From assembly GCA_003224235.1 (NCBI GenBank), contig QHYU01000143.1:1-38025 (forward strand): 38,025 nt of DNA. Reading direction: 5' to 3'. This DNA comes from Acidobacteriota bacterium. Its GTDB lineage: Bacteria > Acidobacteriota > Terriglobia > Acidiferrales > UBA7541. The position numbers and the translations under genes are program-made. This document shows positions 8,487-15,769 of this stretch, one piece after another (the first letter of the stretch is position 1; each line of letters begins with the position of its first letter). The notes beneath the pieces are model-generated. The model worked only from the letters and a program-made list of their open reading frames with translations, had not been told where the DNA came from and ran no database searches.

Positions 8487-9242
8487 CTATTCCTGCTGCT
8501 GGAGGCAGCGGACGGCGTAGGCAAACGAAGCCAGCGAGAACACCGCGAAGGCCGCCGCTTCGACCGCTATGCGGCGCGGCTCGCCGATGCCGATGGAACT
8601 GAAACGAAGGAAGTCCACCTGCCAAGTGACGGGGTTGGCAAGCGCCGCGGCGCGGAACCACGCCGGCAATGGCTCAAGCGGATAGAAGATCGAACTGGCA
8701 AATAAGAAGACAAAGTAGAAGACCGAGGTGACGCTGTTGAACAGATCGTTGCGGCGGATCTTCAAAGCGAAGATGGCGTAGAAGAAAAACCACCCAGCGG
8801 TCCCGCCCATGACGCCAAGAAAGAGCAGCGGCAGCAAGTCGAAGTGGATGCGAATCCCCAGGAAGATACTGCCTAATCCCACCGTAATGGCCGCCTGCAG
8901 CGTGGCGACCAGGACATTGAACAAGACCTTGCCCAGCAGGTACTCCGCGCGGCTGAGCGGGTAGGTCAGCATTTCGTAGAAGATGCCGTTGTCGCGATCG
9001 AGGAAGAACCCCCACGCCGTGTTCGCAGCAATGCCAAAGCTGGCCATCCCCAGCACCCCAGCGAGAAAAAAGGCGTTGTAGTCCACACCACCAGTCGGAA
9101 AGGGCGAGCCCAGGGCGTAGTTCACCCCTACGCCGAACACCAGCATGTAACCCAGCGGGTAGAACAAGTCCCAGAAGATAAACGTCAAATTGGTGACCCG
9201 GATTTTGCCTTCGCGATAAAAGACCGCGGCAATCGGAGCCAT
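8487..9242 (-). CDS. ABC-2 type transporter permease
   Basis: Membrane half of the second exporter in the window, 251 aa from the chosen ATG. About six hydrophobic helices are seen, with the first in WDLFYPLGYMLVFGVGV and an EMLTYPLSRAEYLLGKVLFN coupling segment typical of ABC-2 permeases. Start choice: this ATG gives the family-like MAPIAAVFYREGKIR, and a GGGGGAGG tract sits right before it. A GTG at 9281 would add 13 residues but has no ribosome-binding site. It lies downstream of an ATPase gene (9409-10350) on the same strand, separated by about 165 bp that hold an ATPase relic and a REP palindrome. The substrate is unknown. Confidence 0.88.
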   Translation of the reverse strand: MAPIAAVFYREGKIRVTNLTFIFWDLFYPLGYMLVFGVGVNYALGSPFPTGGVDYNAFFLAGVLGMASFGIAANTAWGFFLDRDNGIFYEMLTYPLSRAEYLLGKVLFNVLVATLQAAITVGLGSIFLGIRIHFDLLPLLFLGVMGGTAGWFFFYAIFALKIRRNDLFNSVTSVFYFVFLFASSIFYPLEPLPAWFRAAALANPVTWQVDFLRFSSIGIGEPRRIAVEAAAFAVFSLASFAYAVRCLQQQE

Positions 9243-9337
9243 GCCTCCCCCCTTACAACTCGAGTCACGAACGAAACTCACGGCCTAGAATGGTTCGACC
9301 TGCCGCTGCGGGCTTCACCACAGGTGGCTGTCCTACC

Positions 9338-9376
9338 CTACTTCCCCGGCGTCAGTTCGACAAAGATGTCTTTGGG
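9338..9376 (-). pseudogene. Relic: last codons of a second ABC ATPase gene
   Basis: On the minus strand these bases read PKDIFVELTPGK-stop, nearly the same as the end of the intact ATPase next door (LEDIFVELTQEK-stop at 9409-9447). The two differ mostly at third codon positions (GAT/GAC, ATT/ATC, GTT/GTC, GAG/GAA, ACA/ACG), which indicates an old coding paralogue, not a recent copy. Similarity continues a few bases past both stop codons (TAGGxxAGGACAG). The upstream part of the relic is replaced by a REP palindrome. Confidence 0.6.
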
Positions 9377-9381
9377 TCCCC

Positions 9382-9408
9382 GTAGACAGGCAAGAATGCC
9401 TGTCCTGC
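9382..9408. repeat. REP-like palindrome in the ABC exporter gap
   Basis: GACAGGCAAGAATGCCTGTC is a perfect 8-bp stem with an AGAA loop (9385-9404), preceded by GTA as in the trpD-side element. It touches the stop codon of the intact ATPase and borders the ATPase relic, so it sits at the point where the relic loses its 5' part. Confidence 0.65.
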
Positions 9409-10350
9409 CTACTTCTCCTGTGTGAGCTCAACAAAAATATCTTCGAGGCTGGCGCCACTGACTTCGACGCGCAGCACGCGGCGGTTGCGGGCCAGCTCGC
9501 TGACCAGCTCGAGCACGCGACCCTCCTCAGCTTTGAGTGTCAGCTCGACGGTGTTCTGGTTAATCTTCATCCGGAGCGGGGCGAGGCGCGCGATCTCGGC
9601 CTCGATTGTTTCGGGCAGCCGCTCAAACGTTATGGCCACCTCGTACACGCCTTCCGAGAGTAGCTTCAGCGCGTGGAGGTCGCCGCGGGCCACCTGCCGG
9701 CCCTTGTTCATGATCAGGATGTCGTCGCAGAGCTCTTCTGCCTCGCTCAGGATCTGCGTAGTCAGCATAATTGTGCGGCCTTGGCGCGCCTCTTCGCGCA
9801 GGTATCCCATAACCGCGCGCTTCAGGATCGGGTCCATGCCCGTTGAAAATTCGTCGAGGAACAGCACGGGCGTGGTGACCATGAAGACTTTGGCTACCTG
9901 CACGCGCCTCCGGTAACCTCCACTCAGATCGATAGCCTTGCGGTCGGCTTCGGGTGCCAGATGGAAACGCTCGAGCACCTCTTCGGTGCGCCGACGGGCC
10001 AGGGCCGAGTCGAGGCCGTGGAAGCGGGCAAAGGTAAGCAAGTTGTCCCGCACGCTCAGAAACTGCTCGATCGCTGTCTCCTGGAGCACCACGGAGATGC
10101 GCCTGCGCACTTCGAGCGGCTGCGCTACCACGTCAAAACCCAGCACCCGGGCTCGCCCCGCGGTGGGTCGGTTGAGAGTGGTCAGCGCCTTCAGGATGGT
10201 CGTCTTGCCGGCGCCGTTAGGGCCCAGCAAGCCGAAAATGGTCCCGCGCGCGACGCTAAAGCTCATACCGTCCACGGCGCGGACCGGCGGCTGGCGCCGC
10301 GAGTGATAAACCTTTACGAGGTTTTCAACTTCCAGAGCTGCTTCGCTCAT
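9409..10350 (-). CDS. ABC transporter ATP-binding protein (DrrA-like)
   Basis: ATPase of the second exporter, 313 aa. Walker A is GPNGAGKT (43-50), the Q-loop is Gln90, the signature is LSGGY (142-146) and Walker B is LFLDEF (163-168). The residue after the catalytic Glu is Phe instead of the usual Pro, and the switch position reads TTQILSEAE with Gln in place of His. A Gln at this position is known in DrrA-type drug and antibiotic exporters, so activity is likely retained. A C-terminal domain of about 90 residues follows. The partner is the permease at 8487-9242. The substrate is not known. Confidence 0.93.
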   Translation of the reverse strand: MSEAALEVENLVKVYHSRRQPPVRAVDGMSFSVARGTIFGLLGPNGAGKTTILKALTTLNRPTAGRARVLGFDVVAQPLEVRRRISVVLQETAIEQFLSVRDNLLTFARFHGLDSALARRRTEEVLERFHLAPEADRKAIDLSGGYRRRVQVAKVFMVTTPVLFLDEFSTGMDPILKRAVMGYLREEARQGRTIMLTTQILSEAEELCDDILIMNKGRQVARGDLHALKLLSEGVYEVAITFERLPETIEAEIARLAPLRMKINQNTVELTLKAEEGRVLELVSELARNRRVLRVEVSGASLEDIFVELTQEK

Positions 10351-10491
10351 GCACTCACCTTCCTCGGCAAAGCCAATTTAAGACCAGCCGAAGGAAATGC
10401 CTGGTTCTTGGTGAATAGACTTATAATCACCACCCCTGAGGGTGATGGTTCAAGGGAGAGTCGGGCGATCCGTCAAAGGAGGGATGTTTTG

Positions 10492-10638
10492 GTGCGCATC
10501 GCGGTCGTCTTTTCTCTGATCTCCGTGGCACTTTATCCTGCCGCCGCGCAAATGTCAAACCCATTGGCCGCGTCGACCGCTGCTCGTCCCGCCGACTCCA
10601 TAGTCGAGCAGGTCCGCGCCTACCGCTTGGCGAACGAG
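10492..10638 (+). pseudogene. 5' stub of a secreted protein gene, probably an M20-type peptidase
   Basis: A GTG codon 9 nt after a strong AAAGGAGG site (10475-10482) opens a frame with a signal peptide, VRIAVVFSLISVALYPAAAQ, then a mature start ending in SIVEQVRAYRLANE. A perfect TATAAT lies at 10422-10427, though without a good -35 box. The pattern of a signal peptide, short linker and RAYRxANE resembles the N-terminus of secreted M20-family peptidases; that identity is inference. At codon 49 the frame runs straight into a REP-like repeat, and no downstream gene part is found. The frame stays open antisense to trpG, which I regard as chance. It may still be expressed as a short secreted peptide. 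Confidence 0.5.
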
Positions 10639-10671
10639 ATCCCTCACCCGCCACAGCGGGCTCTGGATGAC
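10635..10671 (-). repeat. Dispersed REP-like element, copy 1 (trpG 3' side)
   Basis: On the minus strand: GTCATCCAGAGCCCGCTGTG followed by GCGGGTGAGGGATCTCG, with a CCCGC/GCGGG palindromic core. In translation this family gives the HPEPAVAGEGSR shadow peptide often seen in such genomes. A second, inverted copy lies at 11396-11432, so the pair flanks trpG. It abuts the truncated secreted-protein stub. Confidence 0.65.
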
Positions 10672-10719
10672 AACATAGGTCGGGCACGGAGCCATTCTAT
10701 TGATCAGCGTGCGGTGCGG

Positions 10720-11283
10720 TTACAGCGACAGGAAGTTCTGCAGGATTTGCATCCCAACGTCAGTGAGGACAGATTCGGGGTGGAACTGCACGCCTTCGAC
10801 GCGCAACTTGCGATGGCGCAGGCCCATGATCGTACCGTCAAGGGTGTGGGCGGAGACCTCGAGCTCACGAGGCAGGCCCTTGCGTTCAACCACCAACGAA
10901 TGATACCGAGTAGCGATGAAGCGTTGCGGAATCTTGCGGAAGACGGTCTTGCCATCGTGCATGATTTGGCTGGTCTTACCATGCATGATTACCGGCGCGC
11001 GGATCACGCGGCCGCCAAAGGCGTAGCCGATGGCCTGGTGGCCCAGGCACACGCCCAAGACGGGGATTTTTCCGGCAAAGCGGCGGATCAACTCGACGCT
11101 GATCCCAGCTTCCTGCGGCACGCCTGGCCCGGGCGAGATGACGATGCGCTCTGGCTTGAGCGCGGCAATTTCATCCAGCGTGATCTGGTCGTTGCGCCGC
11201 ACTTCAAGGGTGCTGCCCAACTGGCCCAAGGACTGCGCCAGGTTGTAGGTAAACGAGTCGTAGTTGTCGATCAGCAGTATCAT
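10720..11283 (-). CDS. trpG: Anthranilate/aminodeoxychorismate synthase glutamine amidotransferase
   Basis: Releases ammonia from glutamine for anthranilate synthesis with TrpE, and possibly also for p-aminobenzoate synthesis. The 187-aa class I amidotransferase has [15 protein letters not shown] at the start, PGPG (51-54), nucleophile Cys79 in GVCLGHQ, and the His168/Glu170 pair in FHPES. It is downstream of trpE on the same strand, with a 226-bp gap that contains a REP-like repeat, so co-transcription is likely but not tight. The family shares TrpG and PabA roles; with trpE adjacent, TrpG is favoured. Confidence 0.95.
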   Translation of the reverse strand: MILLIDNYDSFTYNLAQSLGQLGSTLEVRRNDQITLDEIAALKPERIVISPGPGVPQEAGISVELIRRFAGKIPVLGVCLGHQAIGYAFGGRVIRAPVIMHGKTSQIMHDGKTVFRKIPQRFIATRYHSLVVERKGLPRELEVSAHTLDGTIMGLRHRKLRVEGVQFHPESVLTDVGMQILQNFLSL

Positions 11284-11395
11284 CGGATATCAGAGAAATA
11301 CGCTTCGACGAGGCCAGTCTCAGCGCGCGATCTTACCAAGCCTGACGAACCCCTGCCAGCTCCACTTGCCCCACGCTTGCATGGTAAGCCGCGCG

Positions 11396-11432
11396 GTCAT
11401 TCCGAGCCCGCCGTGGCCGGCGAGGAACCTCT
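11396..11432 (+). repeat. Dispersed REP-like element, copy 2 (between trpE and trpG)
   Basis: GTCATTCCGAGCCCGCCGTG followed by GCCGGCGAGGAACCTC on the plus strand, an inverted and diverged copy of the element at 10635-10671. The shared pattern is GTCATYCMGAGCCCGCYGTG with a following GSGGYGAG-type arm. It lies in the trpE-trpG gap. Confidence 0.6.
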
Positions 11433-11509
11433 CCCGAGAATCCCTCGCTGCGTTGGGGATGAAAGGAAGGGTAGTCTGCCGACTACGTCCGGATAAATTT
11501 CCGCCGCCG

Positions 11510-13000
11510 CTACAACTTCCCTGTGTGCGCCGCCTCCAGCGCCGCTAGGAGCGCGCGCGACTTATTCACTGTCTCCTCGTACTCCCGCTCAGGGACAGAA
11601 TCGGCCACCACTCCCCCGCCGGCTTGCACGTAGGCAACGCCGTCTTTTGCCACCAGGGTGCGGATGGCGATGCACGAGTCTAGGTTGCCGGAAAAATCCA
11701 GATACAGGATGGCTCCTGAATAGATGCCGCGACGCGTGGGCTCGAGCTCGTCAATGATTTCCATCGCGCGGACTTTGGGCGCGCCACTGACCGTCCCCGC
11801 CGGGAAGCAAGCCATCAGGGCGTCAAAGCAGTCGACGTCCGGGCGGAGTCGCCCGCGGAGGCTCGACACCAGGTGCATCACATGCGAGTACCGCTCCACG
11901 GTCATCAGATTCTCCACTCGCACCGAGCCGTATTCGCACACCCGTCCCAGGTCGTTTCGCCCCAGATCCACCAGCATGATATGTTCGGCGCGCTCTTTGG
12001 GATCAGCGGTGAGTTCGGCTTCCAGCTTCTGGTCTTCGTTTTCATCGCGGCCGCGCGGGCGTGTGCCGGCGATGGGTCGGTAGAACGCCTCGCGACCCTG
12101 AACTTTCACCAGCATCTCGGGTGAGCTGCCCACCACGGCCACATCTCCCAACCGCAGGAAGTACATGTAGGGCGAGGGATTCACCGCGCGCAGGGCGCGG
12201 TAAATCTCGAACGGATCGGCCTTGGTCCGCGCGGCAAAGCGCTGGCTCAGCACCACCTGGAAGATGTCGCCGGCGCGGATATAGCGCTTGGCCGTGTGCA
12301 CGGCGGCCAAATAACGGCTGCGCTGCAGATTGGATACAACCCGCAGGGTGCTCGTCCGGGATGCCCTGCGCTGCCGGGCATGCGCCGTTCGCCCGAGCGG
12401 CCGCTCGAGCGCGCGTCGCGTCGCAGCGATCTCGCGGACCGCGGAGTTGTACTTGAGGCGCAGGCTGCCCTTCCCTTCGGAAAAAACGTTGCGCACGATC
12501 CAAATGCGGTGCCGGATGTGGTCGAACGCTACGAGACCCAGGTAGAACATCAGCACGGCGTCATCCAGACCCAGGTCGTCTCGCCCCTGCTCCGGGATGC
12601 GCTCGATCAAGCGCACGATGTCGTACGCGAAATAGCCGATCGCGCCGCCCACCAGCGGCGGCAGGCCCGGGACGCGCACCGGCCGGTAGCGCCCAAGGCG
12701 GTGGCGCAAAAATTCAATGGGATTCGCCTTCTGCGAGTTTAACCGGCGTTCGCCTTCGACGATGCAACTACCCTTGGCGTAGCGAAACACCTCGACAGGA
12801 TCCGCGCCGGCAAAGGTGTAGCGCGCAATCTTTTCGCCCCCCTCCACGCTCTCCAGCAAGAACGAGTAGCGGGCAGCGCGCGCCAGGCGAAGGTAAGCCG
12901 AGACCGGAGTCAAAAGGTCGGCGGTGAAGGTGTCATAGACCGGCACCAGGTTTCCCTGGCGCGCCAGCCGGCAAAACGTCTTGTAGTCGGGCTGGATCAT
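11510..13000 (-). CDS. trpE: Anthranilate synthase component I
   Basis: Converts chorismate to anthranilate with ammonia from TrpG. The 496-aa protein starts at MIQPDYKTFCRLARQGN, the start typical of TrpE; a longer frame to 13096 lies inside the upstream gene and is rejected. N-terminal LLESVEGGEKIARYTFAG holds the tryptophan feedback-site motif (LLES). The chorismate-binding domain shows PSPYMYFLRLGDVAVVGSSPE, GTRPRGRDENED, DLGRNDLGRVCEYGSV and FPAGTVSGAPKVRAMEIIDE. Its ATG overlaps the stop of the AroD-AroE gene by 4 nt (ATGA), so the two are translationally coupled, linking shikimate and tryptophan synthesis. Confidence 0.97.
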   Translation of the reverse strand: MIQPDYKTFCRLARQGNLVPVYDTFTADLLTPVSAYLRLARAARYSFLLESVEGGEKIARYTFAGADPVEVFRYAKGSCIVEGERRLNSQKANPIEFLRHRLGRYRPVRVPGLPPLVGGAIGYFAYDIVRLIERIPEQGRDDLGLDDAVLMFYLGLVAFDHIRHRIWIVRNVFSEGKGSLRLKYNSAVREIAATRRALERPLGRTAHARQRRASRTSTLRVVSNLQRSRYLAAVHTAKRYIRAGDIFQVVLSQRFAARTKADPFEIYRALRAVNPSPYMYFLRLGDVAVVGSSPEMLVKVQGREAFYRPIAGTRPRGRDENEDQKLEAELTADPKERAEHIMLVDLGRNDLGRVCEYGSVRVENLMTVERYSHVMHLVSSLRGRLRPDVDCFDALMACFPAGTVSGAPKVRAMEIIDELEPTRRGIYSGAILYLDFSGNLDSCIAIRTLVAKDGVAYVQAGGGVVADSVPEREYEETVNKSRALLAALEAAHTGKL

Positions 13001-14517
13001 GGCTTGCCTTCCAGGACCTCTTCGCGGCGCAGAGCGGCAAGCACGGCGCGGCGCATAGCGGCCTCGGGCGCTCGCACTCCAGTCCAGATCTCCCACTGCG
13101 CCGTGCCCTGGGCAAGAAACATCTGCACTCCGGAAATCGTTTCGATCCCGCGGCGCTCAGCCAGCTCGAGCAGCCTGGTTTTCATCGGGCAATAGATCAG
13201 GTCCATCACTACGCGGCAGTTTAACTCTGTCGGTTCGAGCGGCGACTCCGCAGCAAGTGGGTGCATTCCCACGGGGGTAGCGTTGACGATAGCGTCGAAG
13301 AACTCGCGACGCAGGCGCGCGCGCTGCGCCACTTCGCCGCCCACGGCGCGCGCCAGCGCTCTGGCCTTCTCGAGACGCCTCGCTGAAACGCACACCATCG
13401 CTCCGCCCTGCGCCAGCGCAAAGGCCACTGCGCGCGCCGCGCCCCCTGCGCCATAGATTAGCACCCGGCTGCCGCGCAACCGCACGTGCTGCTCGAGCGC
13501 CCGCAGCACGCCAACGTAGTCGGTATTGTACCCGTAGAGCTTACCGCCGCGCACCACCACCGTGTTCACTGCGCCGATCCTGCGTGCCAGGGGATCACAA
13601 TCGTGAAGGTACTTCAGGATGCGCTGCTTGTGGGGCAGGGTCACGCTGAACCCGGCGATGCCGAGCGGCGCAATCGCTGCGAGGAAATCGCGAACGTCGC
13701 GAACCAGGAACGGCAAATAAACTGCGTTCATCCGCCGCGCCTGGAAGCCGGAGTTGTGCAGCAACGGCGAAAGCGAGTGACCCACCGGGTTGCCGATCAC
13801 TCCATAGACGCGTGTGCGCCGGTCAACTTTATCGGCGCGGTAAAGGTTCTTCATTTCCTCAAGCGTCAGTTGGCCCGGCGCGGTCGCTTCACCCGCCGCG
13901 CCGTAGGCCAGCGCGCTCCCTTCTCGCAGGGCCAGCACCCGGGCGGGCAGGCCCATTTCGCCCATGGGCACGGCCACCACTCGGCGCTTGCTCCGCGCAA
14001 GCGCCAGCACGCGCAGACTATCCGCAATCGAATTGCATTGCGTCGCGATCTTGATGGCGTCGCCGCCCCACCGCTCGAGCCGGCGAACGATCGCGGCGAG
14101 ATTTCCAGGTGTGCCGCGAAAGTCGTGGCAAGAAAACACGACTCGCGCACGGTTCAGGAATCTCTTCCAATGCTTCGAGGTGCCGAAGCGCGCAGCGGTC
14201 TCCATCTCGATGTCACACCACCGGCAGCCCACCGCCGCGGCCACCGCCAAGAATACCGATTGTGCCGCTAGGCCCCCCGTAAACCTACCGCCGGCCTCTC
14301 GGACCCGGCAGGTCGCGATCATTGTGGCACGGGGGCGTTGCAAATCCAGCCAACCGAGAAAGTACCCCCGTTCGAGATTGCTGCGCAGATAGTCTAGGCG
14401 CAGCTCCACGGTGCGGGTGAAGCGCAGCGCGCGCCGGAGCTGCCGTGCCATCTCCTTAGCTGTGGGAGCGGCGATCACCGCGCAAATGCGGTGGCGCCCA
14501 AAGAGTGATTCGCCCAT
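12997..14517 (-). CDS. aroDE: Bifunctional 3-dehydroquinate dehydratase / shikimate dehydrogenase (AroD-AroE fusion)
   Basis: Carries out two successive shikimate-pathway steps in one 506-aa polypeptide. Residues about 10-225 are a type I dehydroquinate dehydratase: VELRLDYL (38-45), general-base His131 in FSCHDF, and Schiff-base Lys156 in DAIKIATQ. Residues about 236-500 are shikimate dehydrogenase: GNPVGHSLSPLLHN (242-255), catalytic Lys297 in TLPHK, Asn318 in GAVNT, Asp333 in NTDYVG, and the NADP-binding GAGGAARA (356-363). This order is known from plants and some bacteria. It is the first gene of a trpE-trpG group and has a good promoter just upstream (14547-14575). Confidence 0.95.
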   Translation of the reverse strand: MGESLFGRHRICAVIAAPTAKEMARQLRRALRFTRTVELRLDYLRSNLERGYFLGWLDLQRPRATMIATCRVREAGGRFTGGLAAQSVFLAVAAAVGCRWCDIEMETAARFGTSKHWKRFLNRARVVFSCHDFRGTPGNLAAIVRRLERWGGDAIKIATQCNSIADSLRVLALARSKRRVVAVPMGEMGLPARVLALREGSALAYGAAGEATAPGQLTLEEMKNLYRADKVDRRTRVYGVIGNPVGHSLSPLLHNSGFQARRMNAVYLPFLVRDVRDFLAAIAPLGIAGFSVTLPHKQRILKYLHDCDPLARRIGAVNTVVVRGGKLYGYNTDYVGVLRALEQHVRLRGSRVLIYGAGGAARAVAFALAQGGAMVCVSARRLEKARALARAVGGEVAQRARLRREFFDAIVNATPVGMHPLAAESPLEPTELNCRVVMDLIYCPMKTRLLELAERRGIETISGVQMFLAQGTAQWEIWTGVRAPEAAMRRAVLAALRREEVLEGKP

Positions 14518-14546
14518 GCGTCACCCACCGAGAGTCGAAAGCAGGG

Positions 14547-14575
14547 CTTCTACCACGCAGTACCCACACTGTAAA
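14547..14575 (-). promoter_or_regulatory. Promoter for aroDE-trpE-trpG
   Basis: On the minus strand TTTACA (14570-14575) and TAGAAG (14547-14552) are separated by exactly 17 bp, about 30 bp before the aroDE ATG. They match the -35 and -10 consensus at 5/6 and 4/6 positions. The -35 box lies back to back with a promoter for the plus-strand gene. Confidence 0.5.
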
Positions 14576-14594
14576 GCGCGCGCGGCCCTTTTGC

Positions 14595-14623
14595 TTGACG
14601 CTTCCCAAGGCGTTTGCTAACGT
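14595..14623 (+). promoter_or_regulatory. Promoter for the secreted protein gene at 14702
   Basis: TTGACG (14595-14600) and TAACGT (14618-14623) with a 17-bp spacer, about 75 bp before the start codon. The -35 box is 5/6 to consensus and the -10 box is weaker. It diverges from the aroDE promoter with about 20 bp between the two -35 boxes, so shared regulation is possible. Confidence 0.45.
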
Positions 14624-14701
14624 GCCGAAGGAAGGTCCTACGCGACTTCGTGCGAATGCCTGCTGCGCGGGGCCGCTGCGGTATGAAGGAGAGTTGTGGA
14701 G

Positions 14702-15559
14702 ATGCGCCCAAAGATTGGCTATCTGGTTCTCGGCCTTGCGCTGGCCGTCGCGGCAGCAGCGCAACAACCGCCCAAGGCTCCTAACAACGACGATATCTAT
14801 TGCTCGGGCATGGTCACCCAGGAGCCGGTGCCTCACGACACCTATATGATCTCCGGCGAGCAATCGAACTACAAAGTGACCTTCGGGCAGGGCGACCTGG
14901 TGTACATCAACAAGGGCTCGGACCAGGGTGCCAAGGTGGGGGATGAATTCCTGGTGATGCGCCCGGTGATAGATCACCTGCGGTTCAACTGGTTCGAGGG
15001 GCAGGCCGGACTTCTCCGAGCAATGGGAACACAATATCTGGACCTGGGCCGGCTGCGCCTGGTTCACACCCTGCCGAATGTTTCCATCGCTGATGTCGTT
15101 TTTACCTGTGACTACATGCAGCGCGGCGACTATGTGCTACCCTTTGCCGAGCGACCGGTTCCTCCGTTCAAAGAGGAGGCGAAGTTTGATCGCTTTGCGC
15201 CTGTGAGCGGGCGCCCAACCGGCAACATAGTGACCACGAAGAACTTTGGACAGTTGGCAGGGGCCAACTCGCTGGTCTATATCAACCTCGGCAAGGGGCA
15301 GACCGCCAAGGTGGGCGACTACGTGCGCATCTACCGTTACCAGGGCACCCGTCGCCCCGAAATGCCCTATCAAACCTCCGACACTGCTTACAAGATGTAC
15401 GGCTTCGGCAGCACTCCCGGGCGCCATGCCTGGGATAGCCTGCCCCGAGAAATCCTCGGAGAAGGGATTGTTCTCCGGGTTTCGCCGAACGCCTCGACTG
15501 TGCTGATCACCGTCGGCCTGCGCGAAATCTACGTGGGCGACTACGCCGAGCTCGAATAA
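14702..15559 (+). CDS. Secreted protein of unknown function with two VYIN-KVGD repeats
   Basis: I do not recognise a named family. The 285-aa product starts with a signal peptide (MRPKIGYLVLGLALAVAAAA, then QQPP) and is exported, probably to the periplasm. Two related segments are seen: LVYINKGSDQGAKVGDEFLV near residue 65 and LVYINLGKGQTAKVGDYVRI near residue 200. This small beta-type pattern (VYxNxGxxxGxKVGDxxxV) resembles the C-terminal domain of FlgT and related surface proteins; that is a loose analogy. A third partial unit ends the protein (VLITVGLREIYVGDYAELE). Two cysteines are present in the mature part. The start follows an AAGGAGAG ribosome-binding site at 14686-14693; a GTG two codons earlier is also possible. 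It is a single gene with its own promoter. Confidence 0.8.
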   Translation: MRPKIGYLVLGLALAVAAAAQQPPKAPNNDDIYCSGMVTQEPVPHDTYMISGEQSNYKVTFGQGDLVYINKGSDQGAKVGDEFLVMRPVIDHLRFNWFEGQAGLLRAMGTQYLDLGRLRLVHTLPNVSIADVVFTCDYMQRGDYVLPFAERPVPPFKEEAKFDRFAPVSGRPTGNIVTTKNFGQLAGANSLVYINLGKGQTAKVGDYVRIYRYQGTRRPEMPYQTSDTAYKMYGFGSTPGRHAWDSLPREILGEGIVLRVSPNASTVLITVGLREIYVGDYAELE

Positions 15560-15663
15560 CTCTCTTGCTCGGCTAAAAGATTTCTCTCCTAAAATCCCCA
15601 GAGGGAAGGAAAAGGCGAAGCCGCCTCCGTGGCTTGTTTGTCTTGCCGTACGGCGTAAGAGGC

Positions 15664-15769
15664 TAGTGCCGTCCCAACTTTTCTCAGCTGGTTTTATTCA
15701 CAAACCAGTAAGTACTGCCGGATTCTATCTTCAACTCGTCATTCGGCTCAGGTAGTTGGAACGGCACTA
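15664..15769. mobile_element. Small MITE with IS630/Tc1-like TA target duplication
   Basis: Terminal inverted repeats GTGCCGTCCCAACT (15666-15679) and AGTTGGAACGGCAC (15754-15767) match at 13 of 14 positions. Each is flanked by TA inside CTAG, the target type known for the IS630/Tc1-mariner group. The element is 102 bp between the TAs and has no gene. Its interior includes a CTGGTTT/AAACCAG hairpin. The right end lies exactly in the TAG stop codon of the AMMECR1 gene: TA comes from the target and G from the repeat end, so the stop is kept. The upstream DNA (15610-15655) has two short palindromes only. Confidence 0.65.

Noticed and set aside
9291-9322. TTCGACC followed later by a CCA resembling a tRNA 3' end
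   Set aside because: No matching T-arm stem or acceptor stem can be paired.
9961-11496. Long plus-strand open frame of 511 codons
   Set aside because: Mostly antisense to the ABC ATPase and trpG, with GC-biased shadow composition; only the stub at 10492-10638 has a ribosome-binding site and signal peptide.
15612-15655. GC-rich palindromes after the secreted protein gene as terminators
   Set aside because: Short stems and no T-run in the right place.
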